64,000 bases of DNA, from assembly GCA_024362935.1 (NCBI GenBank), contig JANCRA010000010.1:1684001-1748000 (forward strand). Reading direction: 5' to 3'. Below are positions 24,073 through 61,339 of this stretch, one piece after another (the stretch's first letter is position 1; each line of letters starts with the position of its first letter). Position numbers and translations under genes: made by a program. This DNA is from Setophaga petechia. Taxonomy: Eukaryota; Chordata; Aves; Passeriformes; Parulidae. The notes beneath the pieces were generated by a model. It saw only the letters and a program-made list of their open reading frames with translations. It did not search any database and was not told the origin of the DNA.

Positions 24073-25239
24073 CTAAACTGAATCTGCCAAGCACTCAACT
24101 GCACACAACTGCACAGCATCTCGTGACTATCAGCCAACAGTCCTGACACACACTCACTGGGCCCTGTTAGGCCAAGGAAACAAAACACTATCACTTTGGG
24201 AAAACAATCTCCATATTGCATTCTACTTTTGCACAAACACAGGCACAGCAAATGAGATAAAAATTATTTTTCCTTTCTCTGAAGTTCAGAGAATGTGAAA
24301 CACAGAAATATTCTTGGGAAGAATTGTGCCTTTATTTTCTCTGTGAAGAGAAATGTGGCGACACAACAATCCATTTAAAATTTCACAGCGGAAATGCAGA
24401 GCTGTGAAAAGTACTGAGCATCCACCATAAAATAAAAGAAATCTTTACTTGCTAGAATGGACACTGGGCAGCTCCTTGGCTGGTGTAAATGGATGGATTT
24501 CGTTACAGCTCTCTGTTAAATTAGCTGAGGATTCAACCATATAGCTTTGTTTGATCTTTAAGCATTTCTGCTTCCTACCAAGATTGAGAAAATCAGTGAT
24601 TTACAGCACAGCTTTTGCTGTCCCTAGATGCACAGGAAACTTGAGCAGGATGTCCGCTCCACATTTGGAGACAAGACCCAGCACGTTTTCATTGGTCTTG
24701 GCTTGCAAAATAGTTAACGTTCTCCCTCTGCAGTGAATTTCCCGCCATTTCTCCTAGCACAGAGAAAACCTGAGACTACAGTATTATTGCAATAGCTGCT
24801 ATTTTTTTTTTTTTTTTTTTGCCTGAGAGATTAATTTTGTCAAATTTTTGGCATCTTAGCAATTCTTCCCTGATTTCTGAAGTATGCAGTAGGTTTAGGA
24901 TAATAATGCATTTCTCTAAGTCTGTAATGAAATTGTCACTCAGGAACAGCACACTTACACTTTACTATGCTCCTTAGAGAATGCTTCCTTTTGGTGTTTT
25001 GAAGGGATAAAAGCAAATCTAATATGCATCTCATGCAAGGGTCTAAAGCACTTGCTGGTGTCACATGATCTCAATCCTCCTCTGAGTTATGCACATCAGA
25101 TCCCCAGATTTGATCACATGTGCCAACTTCACCACACCAACCTTACCAAGGCACCGTGGTTCAGGACAGGTTCTGAGCCAGTTCCACCAAGTGAGTGGTG
25201 TTTCTCTGAAATGAGGGAAATTTACTTGATATTCACAAG

Positions 25240-25510
25240 GGTATACAGCAATAGCACAAGGGGAAGCAACTGCAAACTGAAGGAGGGCAGTGTTGGACTG
25301 GATATTAGGAATAAATTCTTTACTAGAAGGCTGGTGAGGCCCTGGCACAGGCTCCCCAGAGAAGCTGTGGCTGCCCCATTCCTGGGAGTGTCCAAGGCCA
25401 GGTTAGATGGGTCTAGAAGCAGCCTGGGCTAGTGGAAGGTGTCCCTGGCCAATGTAGGAGGTGGAACTGGATGGACTTTAAGGTCCCCTAACCATTCTGT
25501 TTCTGTTTAC
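25240..25510 (+). repeat. CR1 LINE 3' fragment
   Basis: GGCCCTGGCACAGGCTCCCC, GTGGAAGGTGTCCCTGGCC and an AACCATTCTG end mark a CR1 3' end. Confidence 0.85.
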
Positions 25511-26227
25511 TTGAGGTTTATAAAATACAAAGCTCATCTCTGGTAGAGAATGACCAGGTATAGAATGAATATCCTGACATTTGTAAAAAGTAGATATTAG
25601 GAGAACGAAATTAATAAATGAATTTGTAAGGCCATGTCTGCTTAACTGGAATCGTGCTGATTAGCCCCAAACAATGCTGGAGGAGATAGCTTTTGTGAAT
25701 GTTCACAGCAACATTATATCTTGGACTGAAGACACAAATGATTGTTCTCAGAGTGTTTGTTTTTCCAAGCTACTGACAAACAGAATGTGTATTGATGCCA
25801 CTTGGCCTGTCACACTGTATTTATTAATTTCTATAAAAGAAGGAACAAAAATGTTCCCTCCTCAAATTAGTTTAGCATTATCAGGCTCTGATGGGATATA
25901 TCTGCTGTGTTTTTCTATACTGTGGCACTGGACTGCACTTAATGGTAATACAAGAAAATAGTTCCTGGCTGTGGCCTCCAGCTGAATCCACCATCTCCCT
26001 AACACCTACTAGAAACAAGGAAAACACACTGGAGTTTGCAGCAAGCAAGCAGGTCACATGCAGTCAGCCATGAGCCATCTTTACATGAGCACAGCAGAGC
26101 TCTGTGCCACTAATAGCCATGGAGAGTCACTGGAAGAACCAAAATGGAGCTGGGCATGGGCATACAGCATGTCCTTGGCAGAAAGGACTCTCCAGGTCCC
26201 TGCATGCAGTATTCCCTGGTACAGGAC

Positions 26228-26509
26228 TGTGGAGGAATAGAATGTAAGAAAATAAAGATAGTGGAGAAGGTAGTCTCGTACCTGAGAAGTTGCAGATGTA
26301 CTAATCACCAAAGATTAGGAACAGGCCTGCCCTTAATAGGCCACAGCTGTGTCCAATAAGAAGACAAGTGCTACAAAAGAGTGGGTTAGCTGGTTGAGGA
26401 GAGCAATGGTGTTTGTTGGTTGTGCTGTGAAGAAGGAGTCAGTGCTGTGAGGAGATGCTCATGAGAAATCACTGAGGAGGTATGGGAGCTTCACAATATG
26501 ATGACAACA
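26228..26509 (+). repeat. Left (5') LTR, 282 bp
   Basis: Starts TGTGG and ends ACAACA. It matches the right LTR closely along most of its length but holds two extra segments (about 26325-26339 and 26385-26413) that the right copy lacks. Confidence 0.88.
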
Positions 26510-26511
26510 GT

Positions 26512-26530
26512 TGGTGACCCTGATATGATT
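26512..26530 (+). other. Primer-binding site, tRNA-Trp-like, decayed
   Basis: TGGTGACCC follows the left LTR by two bases. The next ten bases match the tRNA-Trp primer-site consensus except for three C-to-T or G-to-A transitions, about 16 of 19 positions. The same primer type is known from avian alpharetroviruses. Confidence 0.65.
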
Positions 26531-26948
26531 CTGACATGGTCCTGTGGTGATTCAGGTAGAGAACTGTAGAGAGAACAGTAAGGAAGTGATCCTGTGGTGG
26601 TTTGGGAAAAAGGACTTAAATATTAAGCAATGTGATCCCAAGGTGATTCAGGAAGATGAATGCAGACCTAAGAGAAATAAGACAGTGGAGTCAGGCAGAC
26701 CAAGAGCCTGAGAGCCTAAAAATCCAGATGAGCTATAGTCAGGCAGACCTGGGAGCCTAGAAGTTGGGACAATGTATGGGATACCACCCCCAAGAAGAAG
26801 AGTGCTGGATATGAGGAGTAGACGCGCACACTTTGCTTACTTGGTGCATTGGAGCAAGCCCCGTGCCCCCTGCCAAGGTATGGCCGCAGTCCAGAGGGGA
26901 CCCAGGACAGTTCCAGGTTCGCCCTGAATGGCAGTGTGTGCAGCAGGA

Positions 26949-27470
26949 CACAATGGGAAAGTTGCTACTACAAGAGCTAATATGTAAGAGAAGTTTTCTA
27001 AAACTCTATAGTGGCCATCTCCACAGTAGCCTGATGTGATTGGGGATTGGGCTGTAGGGCGAGGTGCAGCTGGAGGTGGAGCCCAGCGTAGCACTGAGAG
27101 CAGCTGGGGGTGCTGCCTGCTCCGGACCTGACAAATTTTGACACCTGGAGTACAGGTGAGTTGCTAGAGACACAATGAGAAATAATATATGGTTTGCTAA
27201 GTCGCTGCTACATGAGCACTGGAACAAAAGCAATGAGGAGCTCTGAGAGGCAGAGCCAGAGCTGCACAGACAATATGTAAGAGAAGCCTTCTAAAATTGC
27301 ATAGTGACCATCTCCACAGTAACCCAATGTGATTTGGGATTGGGCTGTAGGGCGAGGTGCAGCCAGAGATGAAGCCCAGCGTAGCACTGAGAGCAGTAGG
27401 GGAGGCTGCCTGGTCCGGACCCGACAGATTTTGACACCTGGAGCACGGGAGACACAATGGGAAATAACAT
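26949..27470 (+). repeat. Internal direct duplication in the LTR element
   Basis: Copies at about 26979-27189 and 27272-27470 share long near-identical runs, for example GGGCTGTAGGGCGAGGTGCAG and TTTTGACACCTGGAG. The boundaries recur as an ACACAATGrGAAA motif at 26949, 27170 and 27453, suggesting a repeating unit of about 220-300 bp. Neither copy encodes a recognisable protein. Confidence 0.75.
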
Positions 27471-28185
27471 ACCAAGTGAAGAATAGATTGTTTCATCTAC
27501 ATGGGAAACAGAGCAGGGCAAGAGAGGCTTGCAGTGGCCAACTAATACAACAAAGAACTGTAAAAGGAATAAGAGAATTATTAAAAGAGCAGTTGGAGCT
27601 GGAGACAGAGTAGCTCTATCATTCAGTATGGTGTATTCGTTTGCTGATGAAACATATGCATTTTGTTTGTAAATTGCAGCTATTAATCTTTGATTAGACA
27701 TAAGTGTAAAAGTTTATATTCCATAAGCATAAGTACACTTGACAGATACTGGATCGATGTTGTTCAAATTGTATAGCTATTGATAAAATTATGTAACTAT
27801 TGATTTGTTACTATACTAATATATAGCCTTTAACTTATTCTTGTGAGTTGCCTTCTAAGTTGTACAGCTATTGATATTGTCAATATTCTAGAAGTGTAAG
27901 AGTTTCTGATAATATGTAATGTAAGTTTGAGTAATAAATCAAGGTCAGCGCATAGACATTCCAGAGTTAAACAGAAATTACACAAAAGATGATTGTACTG
28001 TGTTTAGTATCTTTTGCAAAGGATAGTAAACACAACACTAGTTTATGAAAAGCCTTAGGTTGATGTTCTTGCTGTGACATGTTGCCTGAACATTTATATA
28101 GTTAGTCCTAAGTGAGATATGTGAATATGTTATAATATCAATTTACTCAAACATATCTTTCCAGAGATGCTGCAACTTTGTAATT

Positions 28186-28201
28186 AAAAGAAAAGGGGGA
28201 A
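28186..28201 (+). other. Polypurine tract of the LTR element
   Basis: A 16-base purine run (A-rich, then GGGGG) ends one base before the right LTR, the usual site of plus-strand priming. Confidence 0.75.
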
Positions 28202-28202
28202 T

Positions 28203-28439
28203 TGTGGAGGAATAGAATGTAAGAAAATATAGTGCAGAAGGTAGTCTCACACCTGAGGAGTTGCAGCTGTACTAATCATCAAAGATTAGGAACAGGCCAC
28301 AGCTGTGTCCAATTAGAAGACGAGTGCTACAAAAGAGTGGGTTAGGCTGTACTGTGAAGAAGGAGGAGTCAGTGCTATGAGGAGATGCCCACGAGAAATC
28401 ACTGAGTAGGTATGGGAGCTTCACAATATGATGACAACA
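28203..28439 (+). repeat. Right (3') LTR, 237 bp
   Basis: Same termini as the left LTR but 45 bp shorter through two deletions. One deletion is bounded by the 5-base repeat AGGCC that appears twice in the left copy. Confidence 0.88.
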
Positions 28440-28525
28440 CAGGATCAGGTTGGTTTCTTCCACACTGGAGAGCATCACTCCTCCCTGCTGAGAGAAGCCA
28501 CACTTTATTCTCACATCTGTCATAA

Positions 28526-28586
28526 AATCACAGAATGGTTTGGGTGGGCAGTAACCTTAAAGCCCGTCTTGTTCCACTCCCTGCCT
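28526..28586 (-). repeat. CR1 LINE 3' end, inverted scrap
   Basis: AATCACAGAATGGTTTGGGT and the following 40 bases are the complement of a CR1 3' end. It abuts a + strand CR1 copy. Confidence 0.75.
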
Positions 28587-28589
28587 TGA

Positions 28590-29097
28590 GTGCTGTGTCC
28601 AGTTATGGGCCCTCCAGTTTAGGAAGGACATGGAGGGGCTGGAGCGTGTCCAGAGAAAGGCAACAAGACTGGTGAGGGGTCCGGAACACAAGTCCTGTGA
28701 GGTCCAGTTGAGAGAGCTGGAGTTGTTGATCCTGGAGAAGAGGAAGCTCATTAGTCCTCATCACTCTCTACAACTCTCTAACAGGAGAGTGCAGCCAGGT
28801 GGGGGCTGGGCTCTTCTCCCAGGCAATCAACATGAGGATAAGATGACACAGCCTTAAGCTGCACCAGGGGAAGTTTAGGCTTAACACAAAGAAAAGATTG
28901 TTCACAGAAAGAGTGCTTTGGCATTGGAAAGGGCTGCCCAGGAAGGCGGTGGAGTCGCCATCTCTGGAGATGGTTAAGAAAAGACTGGACATGCCACTCG
29001 GTGCCATGGTATGGTTGACAAGGTGGTGTTAGGTCATAGGTTGGACTAGGTCCTCGCAAAGGTATTTCCAACCTAGTTAATCCTGTGATACTGTGAG
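28590..29097 (+). repeat. CR1 LINE 3' fragment, about 500 bp
   Basis: GGGCCCTCCAGTTTAGGAAG, GACATGGAGGGGCTGGAGCG, GAAGTTTAGGCTTAACA and a final CCTGTGATACTGTGA are CR1 landmarks in order. Confidence 0.88.
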
Positions 29098-31626
29098 TGA
29101 AACTTATAGCTGGGAGAGGAGGAAGAGGGAAGGCAGGGGCAGAGTGAAGCCATCTCCCTGGCCCAGCAACACACCACTGATCCAGTAACGACAACAGAAC
29201 TGACAACCCACCAGATCATTTCATGTCACTTCTAAAGGTGACATTTTTTTCAGCAACATTTATCGTTGAGTTTTTAGCTATCATACCTGTGCATGTGTGA
29301 TCTAACTAAACAGAAGCTGAGGCTGAGAGCTAATATTCTCCTTTTCAAGAGTTACAGAACAAGCAACAGAGTCTGCCTAAGGCTCTGAGCAGTGTATGCA
29401 AACCCAGGAGTCGCTGCCTGGGTCTGAGGGCTGATGCTCAGCTGAGCCAGCCTCAGCTCCTGAGGCTCAGGGAAGAAGGGGATGGCAGCCAGGGCCAGCC
29501 AGGAGAGGAGAAAGGGAATCAGCTTGCTGCTGCTGGAAGGGTGGAAAGCTGCCATCACTGGGCTGGGATCTGGGAGCATGTCCCTGTTTGGGTGGGCAGC
29601 GAGTAGCAGGCAGTCCCTGTCTGGTGCCTGCAGCCGTCCAGGCAGCTTTGCTGGGGACGGTCACTTCAGTAGTCTTGTGCCCTTGGCATGCCTGGGGCTA
29701 ACTAATAACTAGGATTAAAAGAAAGGCAATGTCTTAGGGCAGTTTAGTGAACTCCAACAGTTAAATTATCCCTAAGAAAAAGCAGCAAGTATCTGGCTGA
29801 GGCTGCATGGCTTCCCCTAATGCTCAAGGTGAAACCAATGGCATTAAAAATTAAGAAAGCACTCACCTGCAGCTAGGGAGGTGAGTGATGTTCTGGGGTG
29901 CCCTGCCACAGGGCTGCTTGTGGTATTCCAGGACATGTGGAGCAAAACCAGTGCTGCTGCTGATTTGCTTTCAAAGCAAATCTGAATGCTGCCATGAGGT
30001 GAGTGGAATTCAGGTGCTGCTGCTTAATTTTCTTCTGTAAGTGCCCGTAAGGAAGGATTTGACTTGCTTGTGTACACTTGTGTTCAACTTGAATTTGTAA
30101 CAGCAGCTGCAGGGGTAGTGGCTTGCAGAAAAAACTACTTCTCTGTCTTTGGTATTCCTCTGGTTTCACTGGACTTCACTGGAGGAGCTTCAGTTTCTTT
30201 TTGACTTAGATTGATTAATATTTGGCATTACTAGAAATACAAACCTAATTCATAAGCTGCAGCATTTTCAATAATGCTGGTGTTTTGCTGTAATGTGACC
30301 AAGCATAGTTTTATGAATGTGGTTTAGTGGTAGAGATGGAAATAGCAGTCCCTTATATCTGCAATATTCCTGAGGCCTCTCTGACAGATAAGCTCATAGG
30401 AAAGAGTGCTATGGCCAGCAACACACTGAGCTGTCACCATTTCATGTGGGCATGATCCTGCTCTATTTAATGTTTCCAGAAGAGCCTTGAGAGGTTTTAT
30501 AGTCTTTTTGGATTTCGAGTACCTTGGAATTTAATCTCTCTAATCTGTTCCTGCAGACTATTTTCTCCTTCCAATTCCAGGTGAAAAAAAAAAAACAAAA
30601 ACATGAGAGTGTATAACAAGTGGAGAGAGGGTGAATAGCTGCAGTGCTTAGTGTGGGCCCCAGACTATAGGCTCAGCACCAACATACATAGCTTCTTCAG
30701 CAGAGCCAGTTCCTTCTCTTGTTTTCTGTGGACACACAGTGCAGACCATTAAAGGCCTTTTTTTGGATCCACTGCCAGTGTCAGCAAATCAAGGATCTCA
30801 GCAAACACTGCTGAGACGCAGACTCAATGTGGTCATGCTGCAAGGGCAATAAGTGGCAGGGGAGACATGACCAGGATGTGACAAGCACAAAAGGACACAC
30901 ACAGCATGCACAAGGCACTTGGGTTTTGCCAAGTAGCCTGTGCATGTTTGTGTGTACCACCCAGCTCCGGACAGGATGATGGATCTGGGAACCATCCAGT
31001 GGGCTTACTTGCAGATCCCAGTGAAAAAAACCACACAACTTTGTAGACCATAAACTGGATTTATGTGAGAGATTCTGCTCCTGGAATATAACCACGAAAA
31101 GAGCAGTATACTGTGTTTGCTAGACTAGACCCATGAAATCCAGACTGAAGTACCTGAGGCTCTGCAGGTTTTGAGCACCAGCCTGGCTGCATCGGGGGCT
31201 GATGAACAGCCAGTGGAGGAGGACAGGCAGCGAGGGGGTGGCAGGCACCGGGTAGGTTAGGCAGCGCGGGCAGCGAGGGGCAGGCAGTCTCTGCCCGCCC
31301 CCGCCTGGCCACTCGTAGGGCGCCACGCGGGCCAGGGAAGGGCCAGGCCAAAGCCCGGGGCTGTCAGGGCACGGCGCTATCCCCGGCCCCGAGGCTCCGG
31401 CGGCGGCCCGGCTGCGCCAGCCCCGAGTGGCCCCTCCTCTCGCCCCGCTGCCCCTCCTCCCTCGCCCCGCGGCTGTCGCGGAGGGGCCGCGGGGCGGGGG
31501 CCTGGCGGGGCTCCACGGGATGGGCCGCGCCGCGCTGCTCCCCCCGGTCCGGCCCCAGCGGAGGGCGGGCGGCTGCGGTGCACCTGCCGGGCGGCGCGGC
31601 GGGGCTCGGTGGCGCTCGGCGGAGCC

Positions 31627-57609
<25,983 letters not shown>

Positions 57610-57795
57610 CTGGTGTCTCAAATGCAACTGCTTCTCTGGACCAAAATGAAATGTTGATAGAAATATGTGCCTTAAAGACAACATAGGAAGTTCATTATTC
57701 ATATGAACTGTAAGTTTTCTATATTCCAAGATGGTTATTTAAGAGAAATGCTTCAAGGTCTGATACAAATAAAGATATGAATATTGGGGCTGTCA
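57610..57795 (+). other. SUSD3: SUSD3 3' UTR (short)
   Basis: About 185 nt from the stop to the inferred cleavage zone. There is no other coding frame here. Confidence 0.7.
57768..57773 (+). promoter_or_regulatory. Poly(A) signal, SUSD3
   Basis: AATAAA about 160 nt after the stop, followed at 57811-57832 by a strongly GT-rich run (CTGTGGTGTGCTGTGCAGTG), a textbook downstream element. Confidence 0.8.
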
Positions 57796-58769
57796 GTCCA
57801 GAGCTGTTCTCTGTGGTGTGCTGTGCAGTGTGACCATGGCGAAAGCATAATGCCCTTCTGCATAGCTAGAGAGGTGGTACCCAGTTTGCATATTTGCCTC
57901 ATATGAAGTTGCTGATAATAACTACACACCCCTCAGATTCCAATCTTCTTTGAATCAGTGGATTTTGTAAGGATTTCAGAAAGAAGAGTCCCCCATATTT
58001 TTACAAAGTAGCATGATAGAACTACAAAAAAATTTGGTTTTAATTAAATTCCACATTGTTTTGTATCAGAAAGGTCTTTAGTTCATCTGCTCTGTGTTTA
58101 GAGACCATGTGAGACTGGGTGCAGCAGAGGCCCATCTGCAGGTCTGCCAGCCTGTGGGAGAGGAGATGGCACATGGAGGGATATGGTGTCATGCTGTGGC
58201 ACGCCTTGGGGCCCCCACCAGTGACCTCCTGTGGCTTCTACTGGTGCCCCAGTGCAAGAGCAGTTGCTGTGCAGGTGGGGACAGCAGTGCAGCCTTCCTG
58301 GAGCAGCCAGCTCAGGATCACTGCGGCATCATCCCTATGAGACCTCTCTAAATAAAGGGCTGAGGTAGCTTTTGAAAGCCTGCCTTCTTTTCCTGTTGTT
58401 CATCTGTACATCATGTGAGGAAACAAGGTGTGTTTTTTTCTTGTTTTGTCCTTTTTGAATAGTTAAGTAACAGACACAGTGCTTTTTCTACTGTTTGTAT
58501 GCAAATAGATGTATATACTATTTACAGTTATTTTTGTTCCAGTTGAAGCCTTACTTAATACTGTCATCAGCTGTCTGTTTAATGGGTATCATCACATCTC
58601 TCTCATGGGTAGAAACATGACCTTATAGCAGGCTGCAGTAATTGTTTTATGGTATATTCCCTTGGTATGAATCAGGTATCATCTTATGATAAATAGGTAT
58701 GATTCATGCTGATAAAATTGAAGCAATAATCAATATTGGTACAGTAATTATATTAATTATTTTATTAAT

Positions 58770-59430
58770 TGGGAATTATAAAAATAGTTAAAAGTGGTAA
58801 TGCCAAAGAAGAGAGGGAGAGGAGGGGCTCCACCCCCCCCCGGCAGATGTTCACAAGGACAGGAGGAAAGAAGCTGAAGATACAGTTGCTAAAAATGAGC
58901 AGAAAGGAAGCAAAACCTGGTTGGGTCCCAGAAAATGCTAATTATAAGGGATTTATTGCCTTGATATGTAGATATAGTGATATGTTAGTTTTGGCTTACA
59001 TTGTACTGGCTTGGTGCGCATGTGTAACCCAAAGGTGAGTTAAAGGACACAGAGGAAGACTACGAAATCTTCATCAGACAACCCCCAAATGACTTGTGCG
59101 ACCACCAAACCGAGTGGTGGTGCATGCGCGGTAAAGGTGGTGATGAGGGCGGAGATAGAAATATGAGAAACCAAAAATAGGAGGAGATGGTATTAACCCA
59201 TGGCATATAAGGGAGGAATTCTCACTTGGCAAGCTTGTACGTGAGGTGACATGGGTCCCAGAACCCTGCACTCCGTACCCCGTGGTTATCTTTTGCTTAT
59301 GCGCTATTATTTGAACCAAATTATCCCTTATTTATATATTTTCTAAACTATTTAATTAAAATTGCTGCTATCTCAAATATTGTTTGTTTTTTTTTTTTTT
59401 TTATGAAGGGATAATTGGGCAAACATAACA
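58770..59430 (+). mobile_element. Probable solo LTR downstream of SUSD3
   Basis: The stretch has an LTR-like layout: a C-run (CCCCCCCC near 58832), a GC-rich middle, an ATTAAA signal near 59357, a T-rich segment, and an end in GGGCAAACATAACA at 59430. The left boundary was not found and no target-site duplication was identified. The family looks like an avian ERVL/ERVK LTR, but this is recognition by eye only. Confidence 0.45.
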
Positions 59431-59824
59431 GTCTCACAACCTGCAGTTCTGAAGCCTCAGTTTTGAAATTCAAATTACTGTAGCTTGCTGGCAAATGCCC
59501 TCTTCTATCCTGGCCATACTCTGCAGAGATCAAAAACACGTGCTTGAAACGCAGTAAGATGAAATTTGCAGCAAAAGAGCTTTTTTCTTGTTTCTAATAA
59601 GCTCCGTTCTACTGTATGTTATATCAAGATGCATCCTGCAACACACTTCTCACTATTCCCTGCAAAAAGGAGAAAGGATGTACTTTCCATCACTCCACCC
59701 TTAAGTTCACAATTCATCCAATTAGTACTAACTAGTGTTTATCATGATATAGTTGTGCTGTGAACTATCTGCCTGCAGTTTTCAGTTGCCTGTCAGACCC
59801 AGACAGCTTCTCTACCCAGCAGTG

Positions 59825-60165
59825 TGAGCGGCAGTTCAAGGGAGATGGTTCTGTCCTTCTGCCCTGCTGGGATCTCATCCGAAGCTCTGTGTCCAGCTCC
59901 GGGGCCCCAGCATAGGAAGGACATGGAACTGCTCCAAGGGCTGGAGCCCCTCTGCTCTGGAACCAGGCTGGGAGACCTGGGGGTGCTCACCTGAAGAAGA
60001 GAAGGCTCCAGGGACACCTCAGAGCCTCTTCCAGGGCCTAAAGGGCTCCAGGAGAGCTGGAGAGGAACTGGGGACAAAGGGGAATGGTTCCCCACTGCCA
60101 GAAGGTTAGATGAGATACAGGAAAGAAATTCTTGTCTGAGAGGATGGTGAGGGCCTGGCCCTTAG
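59825..60165 (+). repeat. CR1 LINE fragment, 3' end missing
   Basis: CCAGCATAGGAAGGACATGG, GAGAAGGCTCCAGGGACACC and CTGAGAGGATGGTGAGGGCC are CR1 body. The copy stops before the tail. Confidence 0.8.
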
Positions 60166-61339
60166 AAAATGGAAAAGGGCAAATTTAACTTTAATAAGGG
60201 GAGAGAAGAGAACCTCAAAAGTACCAGAATGGGAGGGTTTCTCTGGTCCCCTGAAGTGTAGAACAAATGGTTAAACAACTCCTTCACAAAGAAGATACAG
60301 CTCAGCCTAGGATTAAAAAGAGTTACAGGCATGGGAGGGAGGTGTTCTGCCCTACTGGCAGTATTATGCTTAAGGTACACATGTAAAGGGTGGCCAAGAT
60401 ACCCTTGATCCTGCCTCTCTGTAGCTCTTTTCAATTTCCTTCGTCTTCCCATCTCTATGATTATGCTCACAGAATTCCATTATTTAGTTCCCTGGTGGTT
60501 TAATTTCATTATTTGGCTTTAAAATGCAATAATATGACTGCAAGTGAAATAAATTCCCTGTTGGGATGTTTGGGTCAACACTTTGTGTGAGTAGACAGCC
60601 TGGCTCCTGTTCTGCATGAGAAGAAGCTGAGTAATGTTGGATGGGACAAAAAATGCACCCTTGAGCTGCCAGGAATGCTGGCAGCCATGGGAAGCACCAC
60701 AGAAGCCAGGTAAATTCACTGTCCCTGTGCCAGAGCTAAATGACTGTCATTTATTTGGACAGCTAATGCAAGAGGCAGCAAAGTTACACCAAGATAAGGA
60801 AGCAACATCCAAACTGTTTGTGAAAGATTTGTGGCTTGGCTTCCTCTGGGACTGTGCTTAGTTCTGATGGCTGCACCCCCTGGAGTTAGCTTTATTGCTC
60901 GTGCAAATATAATTTATTGTCAGAAGGGAAGTAAGTGCTGTGCAGGAAGGAGACAAAAACAGCTGAAACTCTAAAATAGACATTTAAAACCTTGTAACCC
61001 TTAAATGTTTGCTGTCCAGTGATTCCAGCTGGATTCAAGCTCCTCTTTCTGCTACAGAACACTTGCATTTCCTTGTGCATTTTGTAAAACTGATGACTTG
61101 CACACTGCTCACAGAAGTCTTTCCCACAGGACTTATGCTGTATCTATGAGCTGGAATCTGCAGTGGCTGTTGCAGCACAGGCAGATGGTTGGTTGCTGAA
61201 ACCTTCCTGAAGTGTCCCCATGAGGAGAGCACTCCACCAAGCACACAGCAAATACCACACTCACACGCAGCAGCTGCTTATGTGAGACAGGGGAGGCAGG
61301 AAGGTTCTTTGCATAGGTTTCCAGTGGGAGCTTATTTCA

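Larger units (their letters stand above)
26228..28439 (+). mobile_element. LTR retroelement with both LTRs, no coding capacity
   Basis: Two direct repeats starting TGTGGAGGAATAG and ending TGATGACAACA flank a 1.7-kb interior. A primer-binding-like site lies just after the left LTR and a polypurine tract just before the right LTR, so the element reads on the + strand. Six-base flanks CAGGAC (26222-26227) and CAGGAT (28440-28445) look like a target-site duplication with one change. Six-base duplications and tRNA-Trp priming fit alpharetrovirus-like or ERVK-type elements. The interior has only short open frames and no recognised gag, pol or env, so it is a non-autonomous or deleted copy. It lies between FGD3 and SUSD3, about 2.8 kb from the SUSD3 CpG island. 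Confidence 0.85.
19031..31259. other. FGD3-SUSD3 intergenic region
   Basis: No gene is recognised. It holds the ERV-like block at 20.6-21.3 kb, CR1 copies at 22.4, 25.2 and 28.5-29.1 kb, the LTR element at 26.2-28.4 kb, and T- and AT-rich tracts. The stretches 19.1-20.6, 22.7-25.2 and 29.1-31.2 kb show nothing recognisable. Confidence 0.75.

Noticed and set aside
27291..27701. 136-codon minus-strand frame inside the LTR element
   Set aside because: It runs opposite to the element's direction and falls partly in the duplicated non-coding segment. No retroviral domain is recognisable.
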